Source: Bacteroidales bacterium (GTDB lineage: Bacteria > Bacteroidota > Bacteroidia > Bacteroidales > Paludibacteraceae). From it: a stretch of DNA of 15,793 nt. The DNA lies in contig CAAFZS010000094.1 of assembly GCA_900767595.1 (NCBI GenBank), positions 1-15,793 of the forward strand, written 5' to 3'. The position numbers were made by a program, and so were the translations under genes. Positions 1-6,532 of the stretch are shown piece after piece. The notes below the pieces were generated by a model, which was not told the origin of the DNA, did not search any database, and worked only from the letters and a program-made list of their open reading frames with translations. Numbering within the stretch: the first letter of the stretch is position 1; the number at the start of each line of letters is the position of its first letter.

Positions 1-1
1 A

Positions 2-1966
2 AAAGATGGAGGTTGGGCTGAAGGTGAAGATCGTGGCTATATCTACAATATCCAAGTAACATCGTGCGAAACGCCTCCTACTATTTACACCGTTAGTGTT
101 TTGAATGGTGAAGGTGGTTCCGTTACCGGTTTGGCTCCTCAGGGTAAATATTTCTTAGGAGAAGATGTCTCGCTTACAGCTGTAGCTTATGCAGGTTGTA
201 AGTTTATAGAGTGGCAAGACGGCAATGGGAACCAAATATCTACTGCTAATTCGTTGACGTTTACCATTACCCAAGACACAACGATTAAGCCTATCTATCA
301 AGTAGAGCAACGTAGTTACGAAATTGCTACCGGCGTAACCGCCCAAATGGGAATGCTGAGCAAGGACTATCCGTGGATAAAGACGACTGCCAAAGCAGGC
401 TTGGCTTATATGTCAACGAACAAGGATTTTGATGGTACAGAATCTCGCGATACGTTGGTTATTACACCCGAGGCGAATAAATATTATCGTCTGACCTTTG
501 ATTATGCCGTAAGCTCAGAAGAATGGAGTGATGGGATGTCTATTTGGGTAAATAATGTACAGATTGCAAACCAAATCTCCGGAGAAGTCTCTGGCTCTTA
601 TGACTCCAAAACGGCATTCTTGATAGAACCCGGTCAAACAGCAACTATTGTAATGTCTTATGGAAAAGATGGAAGTTGGGCTGAAGGTGATGATCGTGGT
701 TATATCTACAATATCCAAGTGATATCCTATGACACGCCTCCTACTATTTACACCGTTAGTGTTTTGAATGGTGAAGGTGGTTCCGTTACCGGTTTGGCTC
801 CAGAGGGCAAATATTTCTTAGGAGAAGATGTCTCGCTAACAGCTATAACTTATGTAGGTTATGAATTTAAAGAGTGGCAGGATGGCAATGGGAACCAAAT
901 CTCTACAAACAATCCTCTTTCCTTTACCATTACCCAAGACACAACGGTTAAGCCTATATTCAAGGTTGAAAAACGTTCATTCACTATTGCTAATGGTGTT
1001 ACAGCCCAAATGGGTACTATAAACAAATCCTTACCTTGGACTAAAACCGCTGCCAAACCCGGCTTGGCATATTGGTCAACGAACAATGGTGTGAACAACT
1101 CAGATTCAAGAGATACCTTAATCATCACTCCAAACGAAGATGTTCAGTATCGTCTAAAGTTTGATTATGCCGTAAGCTCAGAAGGTAATTATGACAAGAT
1201 GTCTGTTTGGGTAAATGGAGTTGTGATTGCAAACGCAATCTCCGGTGCAACCTCCGGCTCATACGATTCCGGTGAGATGCTCTTAACCGAACCTACTACC
1301 ATTGTGATGTCGTATCGCAAAGATTATAGTGGTTCTAGTGGCGATGATCGCGGCTATATCTACAATATCGTAGTTACAAGCGATGCTCCGTATCCTGTTT
1401 ACACCCGCGATGTGACCAACGGCAGTTGGGGAACCATCTGCTTGCCGTGGGAATCTATTGCACTCGAAGGCGGTGACTTCTACGATGTACTCGGAACAAA
1501 ACATGCCGAATATGGTGTAGCCTTAGTTGAGTTAGACGAAAGCGACCAACTCGAAGCCGGTAAACCGTACGTATTCAAGGCTACCTCAAGCCAAATCAAA
1601 GTGACCTATGATCCGGCAACGGAAGTAGAAGACGAAGTAGAGGGTAACCACATCATTGGTTCGTTTACCGGTTGCAATGTTCCTGAGGGGATGTATATCA
1701 TCTATCAAGACTTGCTATATAAATCCAACGGAGCCAACACGATTGGTGCTAATCGCGCATACTTCGATGCGGATAATATGGAACCCTACAATCCCGCTAC
1801 CGCTCCTGCTCGTGTAGTCTTTATGGGTGGTCGCCAAACTCCGACTTCGTTAGGTGGAGAGGCTGATAGGCTGAGAGGCAGAAAGGTGATTAAAGTGATA
1901 GAGAATGGTCAGTTCCGCATTGTTCGTGATGGCAAGACCTACAACGCACAAGGAATTGAACTCTAA
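2..1966 (+). CDS. Repeat-built surface/secreted protein, 3' part (5' end outside window)
   Basis: The frame is open from the first full codon (position 2) to TAA at 1964-1966, and the residues before the first possible TTG start at 101 match a later repeat copy, so this is the C-terminal ~654 residues of a longer protein. It alternates two modules: an InlB B-type (Listeria-Bacteroides) repeat of ~70 residues with GEGGSVTGLAP...GEDVSLTA...EWQDGNGN...ITQDTT, and a ~140-residue probable beta-sandwich with LTFDYAVSSE, VSGSYDS, DDRGYIYNI. After them comes a Bacteroidales C-terminal region (WGTICLPWE...YVFKA...ARVVFMGG) and a terminal KVIENGQFRIVRDGKTYNA segment of the kind seen at the ends of many secreted Bacteroidales proteins. 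Such proteins are usually exported and act in adhesion or surface structure; that role is inferred. No catalytic motif is visible. A short peptide gene follows after a 39-nt repeat linker. Confidence 0.85.
   Translation, partial: KDGGWAEGEDRGYIYNIQVTSCETPPTIYTVSVLNGEGGSVTGLAPQGKYFLGEDVSLTAVAYAGCKFIEWQDGNGNQISTANSLTFTITQDTTIKPIYQVEQRSYEIATGVTAQMGMLSKDYPWIKTTAKAGLAYMSTNKDFDGTESRDTLVITPEANKYYRLTFDYAVSSEEWSDGMSIWVNNVQIANQISGEVSGSYDSKTAFLIEPGQTATIVMSYGKDGSWAEGDDRGYIYNIQVISYDTPPTIYTVSVLNGEGGSVTGLAPEGKYFLGEDVSLTAITYVGYEFKEWQDGNGNQISTNNPLSFTITQDTTVKPIFKVEKRSFTIANGVTAQMGTINKSLPWTKTAAKPGLAYWSTNNGVNNSDSRDTLIITPNEDVQYRLKFDYAVSSEGNYDKMSVWVNGVVIANAISGATSGSYDSGEMLLTEPTTIVMSYRKDYSGSSGDDRGYIYNIVVTSDAPYPVYTRDVTNGSWGTICLPWESIALEGGDFYDVLGTKHAEYGVALVELDESDQLEAGKPYVFKATSSQIKVTYDPATEVEDEVEGNHIIGSFTGCNVPEGMYIIYQDLLYKSNGANTIGANRAYFDADNMEPYNPATAPARVVFMGGRQTPTSLGGEADRLRGRKVIKVIENGQFRIVRDGKTYNAQGIEL
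71..1384 (+). repeat. Large coding direct repeat, period 663 nt (221 codons)
   Basis: The segment beginning acgcctcctactattt at 71 recurs at 734, and the first bases of the window (aaaagatgg) recur at 664, giving a period of exactly 663 nt. The next copy (734-1384) is 651 nt, so a few codons shorter, and more diverged. The first ~100 nt of the 71 and 734 copies are almost identical at DNA level, which suggests recent duplication or gene conversion. The start of the window lies inside an earlier copy, so the full gene has at least three. Confidence 0.85.
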
Positions 1967-1968
1967 AC

Positions 1969-2004
1969 TCGCTAAACCAGTTAAACTTGTTAAACCCATT
2001 AAAC
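1969..2004 (+). repeat. 9-nt tandem repeat linker with in-frame stop codons
   Basis: Four 9-nt units end in TAAAC (TCGCTAAAC, CAGTTAAAC, TTGTTAAAC, CCATTAAAC) and fill the gap between the surface-protein stop and the next ATG at 2006. The stop codon TAA at 1964 is itself in register, so TAA recurs every nine bases (1964, 1973, 1982, 1991, 2000) in the frame of the upstream gene. Confidence 0.8.
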
Positions 2005-2005
2005 A

Positions 2006-2143
2006 ATGAAAAAAGTATATGTAAATCCTCAATCTCGTATTGAGTTGGCGCAAACGCCGGAAATTATGGATGAGTTCTTAGGTTTTGCTACCGTCAGTGA
2101 TGGAAGTAATGTTTACGCTCCCATCGCTGCCGAAGGTGCATAA
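2006..2143 (+). CDS. 45-residue peptide, MKKVYVNPQ... type, function unknown
   Basis: ATG at 2006 to TAA at 2141-2143, 45 residues, one nucleotide after the TAAAC linker of the surface-protein gene. The peptide begins MKKVYVNPQSRIELAQTPE and ends VYAPIAAEGA; it has a charged start but no hydrophobic stretch long enough for an ordinary signal peptide or membrane helix. Small Bacteroidales ORFs with a MKK-Y-xP start followed by an alternating Ile/Val/Glu segment and a small-residue tail are common and uncharacterised; this resembles them. The codon use matches the neighbour, the linker couples it to the upstream gene, and a strong hairpin lies 57 nt downstream, all of which argue for a real gene. 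A function in or with the surface protein, or as a precursor peptide, is only a guess. Confidence 0.6.
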   Translation: MKKVYVNPQSRIELAQTPEIMDEFLGFATVSDGSNVYAPIAAEGA

Positions 2144-2199
2144 CCTTTCCGACTTCATTCCTATATTATTAACTTTTAAAGTTAATCATATAAACACTT

Positions 2200-2225
2200 C
2201 CATCGCAGCCTCCGGGTTGCGATGG
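2200..2225 (+). terminator. Hairpin terminator, 11-bp stem with TCCG loop
   Basis: CCATCGCAGCC (2200-2210) pairs with GGTTGCGATGG (2215-2225) with a single G-U wobble around a TCCG loop, a member of the stable UNCG class, followed by T-rich TTGTGTTTG. It closes the surface-protein/peptide unit. The same stem recurs on the other strand at 13632-13659. Confidence 0.7.
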
Positions 2226-2442
2226 TTGTGTTTGTAAGCACCACACATCGTGCTCTTTACTTTTTTGTTATGTTTTTTCTCCCCACATTGAATGTGGGTT
2301 CTGTTACAATGTCTCCTTTCCCGAGATTTTCCAATCTCGGTCTTGAGTACCTGTCCCTTCTTGGCAAAAGTCTTTTGACATCTTCAGCAGTCCGCCCTCA
2401 ATGCCATTGATGCGTCAGCGGGCGGACCCATTTGCCTTCGTC
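2226..2442. other. Gene-free stretch with four consecutive inverted repeats
   Basis: No convincing gene is seen. Inverted repeats follow each other: CCCACATT/AATGTGGG (2282-2298); CCGAGATT/AATCTCGG with a TTCC loop (2321-2340); CAAAAG/CTTTTG (2365-2377); and GTCCGCCC (2390-2397) with GGGCGGAC (2420-2427), the last enclosing an inner TCAAT/ATTGA stem. The second has a perfect 8-bp stem. Together they could be a structured RNA, stacked terminators or decayed repeat elements. Confidence 0.5.
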
Positions 2443-2486
2443 GTCACAACATTGTCACAACATAGTCATAACATCTCCACAACTTT
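2443..2486. repeat. 11-bp tandem repeat, four degenerate copies
   Basis: GTCACAACATT, GTCACAACATA, GTCATAACATC and TCCACAACTTT lie head to tail, about 100 bp before the yceD promoter. The 11-bp period places each copy on nearly the same helix face, which would suit a protein-binding array, but no binding is shown. Confidence 0.6.
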
Positions 2487-2582
2487 TAAGGCCTATATAA
2501 GACCCCTGCAAGTACTCAACACGCAAGTGTGCCGATAAAATAAGCAAAAAAACATTTTTTTTGCCTAAAAAATGCAAAAATA

Positions 2583-2614
2583 TTTGCTTATTCCAAATTT
2601 TTGTTGTATCTTTG
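2583..2614 (+). promoter_or_regulatory. Bacteroidota-type promoter of yceD-rpmF-rluB
   Basis: TTTG (-33 element, 2583-2586) and TATCTTTG (-7 element, 2607-2614) are 20 nt apart, matching the phylum consensus. Transcription should begin near 2620, leaving a leader of only about a dozen bases before ATG 2632. Confidence 0.8.
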
Positions 2615-2631
2615 CACCCGATTTTGCGCTT

Positions 2632-3066
2632 ATGGCGGAGATAGAGGAACATATTATTGAACTGAAAGCCCTGGAAATAGGACATTATAACTTTGATTTT
2701 CAGTTAGATAGTGCTTACCTTACCTCTATCGAGAAGTCGGAATTATTGGGAGGAAACGTTCGCGTGATAGCGCAACTCGACTTGCGAGCCAACGATTATG
2801 ATCTTACGTTGAGCGTAATCGGGAAAGTCGAGGTGACTTGTGACCGTTGCTTAGAGCCCGTAGGCATTGAGGTGGACACCACCGAAGAGATGGCCCCGCT
2901 GCTGGATAATGTCAACGTACTCGATTTGAACTGGCTCGCTTATGAACAGATAGTAGTTAATCTTCCGCTGGTGCGTCGTCACCCTGAAGGTGGTTGCAAC
3001 CCCGAAATGGCTGCACTTCTCCAACGCCACCTTTGTAGCACCGAAGAAGAGCCCGAAACACTATAA
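2632..3066 (+). CDS. yceD: YceD / DUF177 family protein (23S rRNA accumulation)
   Basis: 144 residues from ATG 2632. The frame is open upstream to 2572 but that part contains the promoter, so the internal ATG is the start. The family (DUF177) is needed for accumulation of 23S rRNA in E. coli and plants and almost always lies directly before rpmF, as here (31-nt gap). The family core CDRCLEPVG is visible in the middle, preceded by a beta-rich segment (GNVRVIAQLDLRANDYDLTLSV) and followed by an acidic stretch (TTEEMAPLL). The C-terminal NLPLVRRHPEGGCNPEM is the region that often holds a second cysteine pair; here only one cysteine remains. Molecular activity of the family is not firmly established. 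Assignment rests on the motif and the rpmF neighbour. Confidence 0.85.
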   Translation: MAEIEEHIIELKALEIGHYNFDFQLDSAYLTSIEKSELLGGNVRVIAQLDLRANDYDLTLSVIGKVEVTCDRCLEPVGIEVDTTEEMAPLLDNVNVLDLNWLAYEQIVVNLPLVRRHPEGGCNPEMAALLQRHLCSTEEEPETL

Positions 3067-3097
3067 ATAATAATAACAATTTAAAAAATTAAATATT

Positions 3098-3283
3098 ATG
3101 GCACATCCAAAACGTAGACAATCGCATACCAGACAAGCGAAACGTCGTACTCATGACGTGGCAAAGATGCCGGCATTGGCTATCTGCCCTAATTGCGGTG
3201 CACATTATTTGTATCACACGGTTTGCCCCAGCTGCGGCTACTATCGTGGTAAATTAGCTATCGAGCAAGCTGCAGAAGCTTAA
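3098..3283 (+). CDS. rpmF: 50S ribosomal protein L32
   Basis: 61 residues beginning MAHPKRRQSHTRQAKRRTHD, the standard basic start of bL32, followed by a zinc ribbon with two knuckles CPNCG and CPSCG spaced as in zinc-binding (C+) L32. The C-terminus YYRGKLAIEQ is typical. It is a structural protein of the large ribosomal subunit near the peptidyl transferase side. Cotranscribed with yceD upstream and rluB downstream (12-nt gap). The linker before it is AT-rich with TAATAATAA after the yceD stop. Confidence 0.97.
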   Translation: MAHPKRRQSHTRQAKRRTHDVAKMPALAICPNCGAHYLYHTVCPSCGYYRGKLAIEQAAEA

Positions 3284-3295
3284 TTAGCTTAACGT

Positions 3296-4318
3296 ATGTT
3301 TCAAAACAATGATCGTCCCAATAATTTGGGACATAGTGAAAATGGACGCCCTCGCTTTGCGAGGCGTCCTGAACGCGTGCCTTATGGGCAACGCAATGAG
3401 CGTCCTCGTTTTCACCGCGATGGTGAAGAGCGCTCCCGTTTTCACCAAGAAGGTGATGAGCGGCCTCGTGAAGAGCGTCCGCAGTTTAAGAGCAATGGTG
3501 GCGAACGCCCCCATTTCGTACATTCGGACCGTCCCAAACGGAACAACAATGTCTATTCCCAACGCAAGCGCGTGCAATACCGCGAGCGTTTTGAGGACCC
3601 GACCAAACCGATTCGTTTGAATAAGTTTCTGGCGAATGCCGGTGTTTGTTCCCGTAGAGAGGCGGACGACTTTATTCAAGCCGGTGTTATCACCGTGAAT
3701 GGCGAAGTAGTGGATTCGTTAGGCGCCAAAGTGATGCTGACGGATAAGGTCATGTTCCACGATCAGCCTATTCGTCGCGAACAGAAAGTGTATATCCTGC
3801 TCAACAAACCCAAGAACACGGTAACGACTACGGATGACCCACAAGAGCGTCACACCGTATTAGATATCGTGCGTAACGCGTGCGCGGAGCGCATCTATCC
3901 TGTCGGCCGGTTGGACCGTAACACGACGGGTGTACTGCTGCTCACCAACGACGGCGACTTAGCCGCTAAGTTGACGCATCCTAAGTTCGGCAAGAAGAAG
4001 ATCTATGCCGCTACGCTGGACCGCGACTTGGAAGAGGCGGACGAGTTATCGCTGCGCGCCGGAGTGGTGTTGGACAATGAACTGATTATTCCCGATGCCT
4101 TGGAGTTCCCTAAAGAGGACCGTATCCATATAGGATTGGAGATCCATTCGGGACAAAACCGCGTCGTGCGCAGGATGTTCGAGAAAATAGGCTATAAGGT
4201 TATGCGTCTTGACCGCGTTAGTTTTGCAGGTCTCACGAAGAAGAACGTTCCGAGAGGTAAATATCGGTTCCTTACCGAGAAAGAAGTATCCTTCCTCAAG
4301 ATGGGATCGTTTGAATAA
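3296..4318 (+). CDS. rluB: Ribosomal large-subunit pseudouridine synthase, RluB/RsuA family
   Basis: 340 residues. Residues ~1-98 are a disordered Arg/Glu/Pro/Phe-rich extension with imperfect 10-residue repeats (ERPRFHRDGE, ERSRFHQEGD, a half copy ERPRE, ERPQFKSNGG; from about residue 35). An S4 RNA-binding domain follows (IRLNKFLANAGVCSRREADDFI...GVITVNGEVV), then the pseudouridine synthase domain with the catalytic aspartate in GRLDRNTTG (D207) and the family motif GQNRVVRRMFEKIGYKV. RsuA/RluB/RluE/RluF enzymes isomerise a specific uridine in rRNA; the exact target cannot be read from sequence, RluB being the usual label in Bacteroidales. Such low-complexity N-terminal extensions are frequent in Bacteroidota homologues. 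Last gene of the yceD-rpmF operon; its stop codon overlaps the terminator stem. Confidence 0.9.
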   Translation: MFQNNDRPNNLGHSENGRPRFARRPERVPYGQRNERPRFHRDGEERSRFHQEGDERPREERPQFKSNGGERPHFVHSDRPKRNNNVYSQRKRVQYRERFEDPTKPIRLNKFLANAGVCSRREADDFIQAGVITVNGEVVDSLGAKVMLTDKVMFHDQPIRREQKVYILLNKPKNTVTTTDDPQERHTVLDIVRNACAERIYPVGRLDRNTTGVLLLTNDGDLAAKLTHPKFGKKKIYAATLDRDLEEADELSLRAGVVLDNELIIPDALEFPKEDRIHIGLEIHSGQNRVVRRMFEKIGYKVMRLDRVSFAGLTKKNVPRGKYRFLTEKEVSFLKMGSFE

Positions 4319-4354
4319 AGAAAAAGAGTTCGCAACCGCGAACTCTTTTTCTTT
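4317..4354. terminator. Bidirectional 17-bp hairpin terminator
   Basis: AAAGAAAAAGAGTTCGC (4317-4333) pairs perfectly with its complement at 4338-4354 across an AACC loop. The A-rich arm on one side and T-rich arm on the other make it a rho-independent terminator in both directions, for rluB (+) and for the tRNA-Glu gene (-). The stem begins inside the rluB stop codon and ends one base from the tRNA 3' end. Confidence 0.9.
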
Positions 4355-4355
4355 G

Positions 4356-4428
4356 TAGTGCTACCCAGACTCGAACTGGGGTTTACGGCGTGAGAGGCCG
4401 TTGTCCTAGGCCACTAGACGATAGCACC
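4356..4428 (-). tRNA. tRNA-Glu, anticodon CTC
   Basis: Read on the minus strand the 73-nt sequence folds as a cloverleaf: acceptor GGTGCTA/TAGCACT, D-arm GTCTAGTGGCCTAGGAC as in other tRNA-Glu, anticodon arm ACGGC-CTCTCAC-GCCGT, T-arm CCCAG-TTCGAGT-CTGGG. Loop bases 34-36 are CTC, decoding GAG. The 1-72 pair is G-U. CCA is not encoded. A promoter and a terminator both fit this strand, so it is a single-gene unit. Confidence 0.93.
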
Positions 4429-4444
4429 TTGACGAAAGCGAGTG

Positions 4445-4476
4445 CAAAAGTACTGCTTTTTTTTCATATGTGCAAA
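4445..4476 (-). promoter_or_regulatory. Promoter of tRNA-Glu
   Basis: On the minus strand TTTG (4476-4473) is followed after 20 nt by TACTTTTG (4452-4445), a full match to the Bacteroidota consensus, about 17 nt before the mature tRNA 5' end. Confidence 0.8.
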
Positions 4477-4522
4477 TTTTTTGGTGATTTTTTTCAAAAA
4501 AAAGTGTAAAATGTCAAATAAA

Positions 4523-4554
4523 TTTGCTAGTTTCAGGAATTTTTTGTACCTTTG
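4523..4554 (+). promoter_or_regulatory. Promoter of the nadE-murB-murA-dsbD run
   Basis: TTTG at 4523-4526 and TACCTTTG at 4547-4554 are 20 nt apart. It starts transcription near 4561, about 20 nt before the nadE ATG, and is arranged back to back with the tRNA promoter. No other clear promoter was seen until 11987, so it may drive the whole run. Confidence 0.8.
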
Positions 4555-4582
4555 TACGCATTTTTTAATCAACTGACTCGTT

Positions 4583-6532
4583 ATGTTAGACAAAAACTTT
4601 GGTTATGTTCGTGTAGCCGCCGCGGTACCTTCCCTCCAAGTGGCTGACTGTGCTTCGAATGCAGCAGAGATTAAGCGAATGATTGACGAAGCCGTAGAAG
4701 AAGGCGTAGAGATCGTTTGTTTCCCCGAACTGAGTTTAACCGGTTATACGTGCGGAGACTTGTTCTTTACCCAAGTCTTACAACAAAATGCCCTCACGGC
4801 ATTGGAAGATGTATGTAACTTCACTCGCGGTAAGTCCCTTATCGTGATGGTGGGCGCTCCGCTCAAAGTGGATAATAACCTCTTTAACTGCGCCTTCGTC
4901 ATCACCGATGGCGAAGTAGTAGGCGTGGTGCCGAAGATCAACCTGCCTAACACAGCGGAGTTCTATGAGAAACGCTGGTTTACCTCCGGTCGTGCCACGA
5001 TGGAGCGCACCGGCGAAGGACTGCGTCCCCGTATCCCGACCATCGAACTATGGGACGGTCCCGTTCCTTTTGGTCCGGACTTACTGTTTATGACGCGCGA
5101 CTATTGCTTTGGTGTTGAGCTTTGCGAAGACCTATGGTCGCCGCTACCGCCGTCTACCCAACTGGCTATTCAAGGGGCAGAGATCATCTTTAACCTCAGT
5201 AGCAGCAACTGCGTGTTAGGCAAACACGCCTATCGGCGCGAGATGATCAAGCAGCAATCCGCTCGTGTACATAGCGGGTACGTCTATACGTCCTCCGGTG
5301 TGGGCGAGTCCTCCACCGACCTCGTCTTCTCGGGTTCTACATACATCGCTGAGAACGGAGAGATGCTCGCCGAAGGCGAACGGTTCTTACACCGCTCGTC
5401 GATGGTGATTTCCGAAATCGATATCGAACGCTTACGCACGGATAGACAACGTAATACGAACTTCACGAAGGACCAGCACGGTCATTATCGTAAGATCACC
5501 GTAGCCCCGATTGAGGGCGGAGTAGGGTACACCGAACCGCTGCACCGTAAGTTCTCTTCGACACCTTTCTTGCCTACTCCTGAAGATGCCGACTCCTATT
5601 GCTCTGATGTGTTCTCTATCCAAACGAGCGCATTGGCCAGGCGTTGGGAGCACACCCACGCAGAGAGTCTGGTCTTAGGTGTCAGCGGCGGATTGGATTC
5701 CACGTTAGCCCTCTTGGTGTGCGTGATGACCGCCGATATGTTAGGGTACGACCGCTCCCGTATCTTAGGCGTGACGATGCCAGGGTTCGGTACCACGGAT
5801 AGAACCTATAACAACGCGATAGCGATGATGGAGCAGTTGGGTATCAGTATTCACGAGATACCGATTCGCGAGATGACGACCCAACACTTACAAGATATCA
5901 ACCACGACATTAACGAACGCGACATCACCTACGAAAACGCCCAAGCGCGTATACGTACTCTCGTTTTGATGGACTTAGCCAACCAATATAAAGGTCTGGT
6001 GATTGGTACGGGCGACTTGAGCGAACTGGCGTTAGGTTGGGCGACTTATTGTGGTGACCAGATGTCGATGTACGGTTTGAATGCCGGTGTTCCGAAGACA
6101 CTCGTGAGGTACTTAGTCCGTTACGCCGCCGATAACCTCTTTGGCGAAGATATGCGCGAGATATTGAAGGACATCGTAGATACCCCTGTCTCCCCCGAAC
6201 TGTTACCTGCCGACGAGAATGGCGAGATTGCCCAAAAAACCGAAGACAACGTGGGACCTTACGAGTTACACGATTTCTTTGCTTATTACTTCTTGCGTTA
6301 CGGTTTTTCCATGTGCAAGACAGCCTATATGGCTACCCTCGCTTTTGAAGACCAATATACGCAGGAGGAGATTGATAAATGGATTCGCGTCTTTATTCAC
6401 CGGTTCTTCAGCCAGCAGTTTAAGCGCTCTTGCTTACCGGACGGACCGAAGGTAGTGAGCGTAGGCCTCTCTCCGAGAGGCGATTTGAGAATGCCAAGCG
6501 ATATAGGAGAATTTGAAAACCTCAAAGACTAA
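4583..6532 (+). CDS. nadE: Glutamine-dependent NAD+ synthetase
   Basis: 649 residues, the expected length for the two-domain form. It makes NAD+ from nicotinic acid adenine dinucleotide with ATP, using ammonia released from glutamine. The N-terminal nitrilase-type glutaminase domain shows the triad: Glu49 in CFPELSLTG, Lys118 in VVPKINLPN and Cys181 in GVELCEDLWSP. The C-terminal synthetase domain has the ATP-binding P-loop SGGLDST (368-374) and downstream GTGDLSELALGW and the LVRYLVRYAA segment. All key residues are intact. ATG 4583 lies about 20 nt after the predicted transcription start. The 3' end overlaps murB by 20 bases. Confidence 0.96.
   Translation: MLDKNFGYVRVAAAVPSLQVADCASNAAEIKRMIDEAVEEGVEIVCFPELSLTGYTCGDLFFTQVLQQNALTALEDVCNFTRGKSLIVMVGAPLKVDNNLFNCAFVITDGEVVGVVPKINLPNTAEFYEKRWFTSGRATMERTGEGLRPRIPTIELWDGPVPFGPDLLFMTRDYCFGVELCEDLWSPLPPSTQLAIQGAEIIFNLSSSNCVLGKHAYRREMIKQQSARVHSGYVYTSSGVGESSTDLVFSGSTYIAENGEMLAEGERFLHRSSMVISEIDIERLRTDRQRNTNFTKDQHGHYRKITVAPIEGGVGYTEPLHRKFSSTPFLPTPEDADSYCSDVFSIQTSALARRWEHTHAESLVLGVSGGLDSTLALLVCVMTADMLGYDRSRILGVTMPGFGTTDRTYNNAIAMMEQLGISIHEIPIREMTTQHLQDINHDINERDITYENAQARIRTLVLMDLANQYKGLVIGTGDLSELALGWATYCGDQMSMYGLNAGVPKTLVRYLVRYAADNLFGEDMREILKDIVDTPVSPELLPADENGEIAQKTEDNVGPYELHDFFAYYFLRYGFSMCKTAYMATLAFEDQYTQEEIDKWIRVFIHRFFSQQFKRSCLPDGPKVVSVGLSPRGDLRMPSDIGEFENLKD

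Noticed and set aside
2222..2410. 62-residue plus-strand reading frame after the surface-protein unit
   Set aside because: It begins inside the terminator hairpin, covers several inverted repeats, has no promoter or family resemblance, and its composition is not protein-like.
2572..2631. Upstream extension of yceD to an earlier ATG
   Set aside because: The extension contains the promoter, so it cannot be in the transcript; ATG 2632 agrees with family length.
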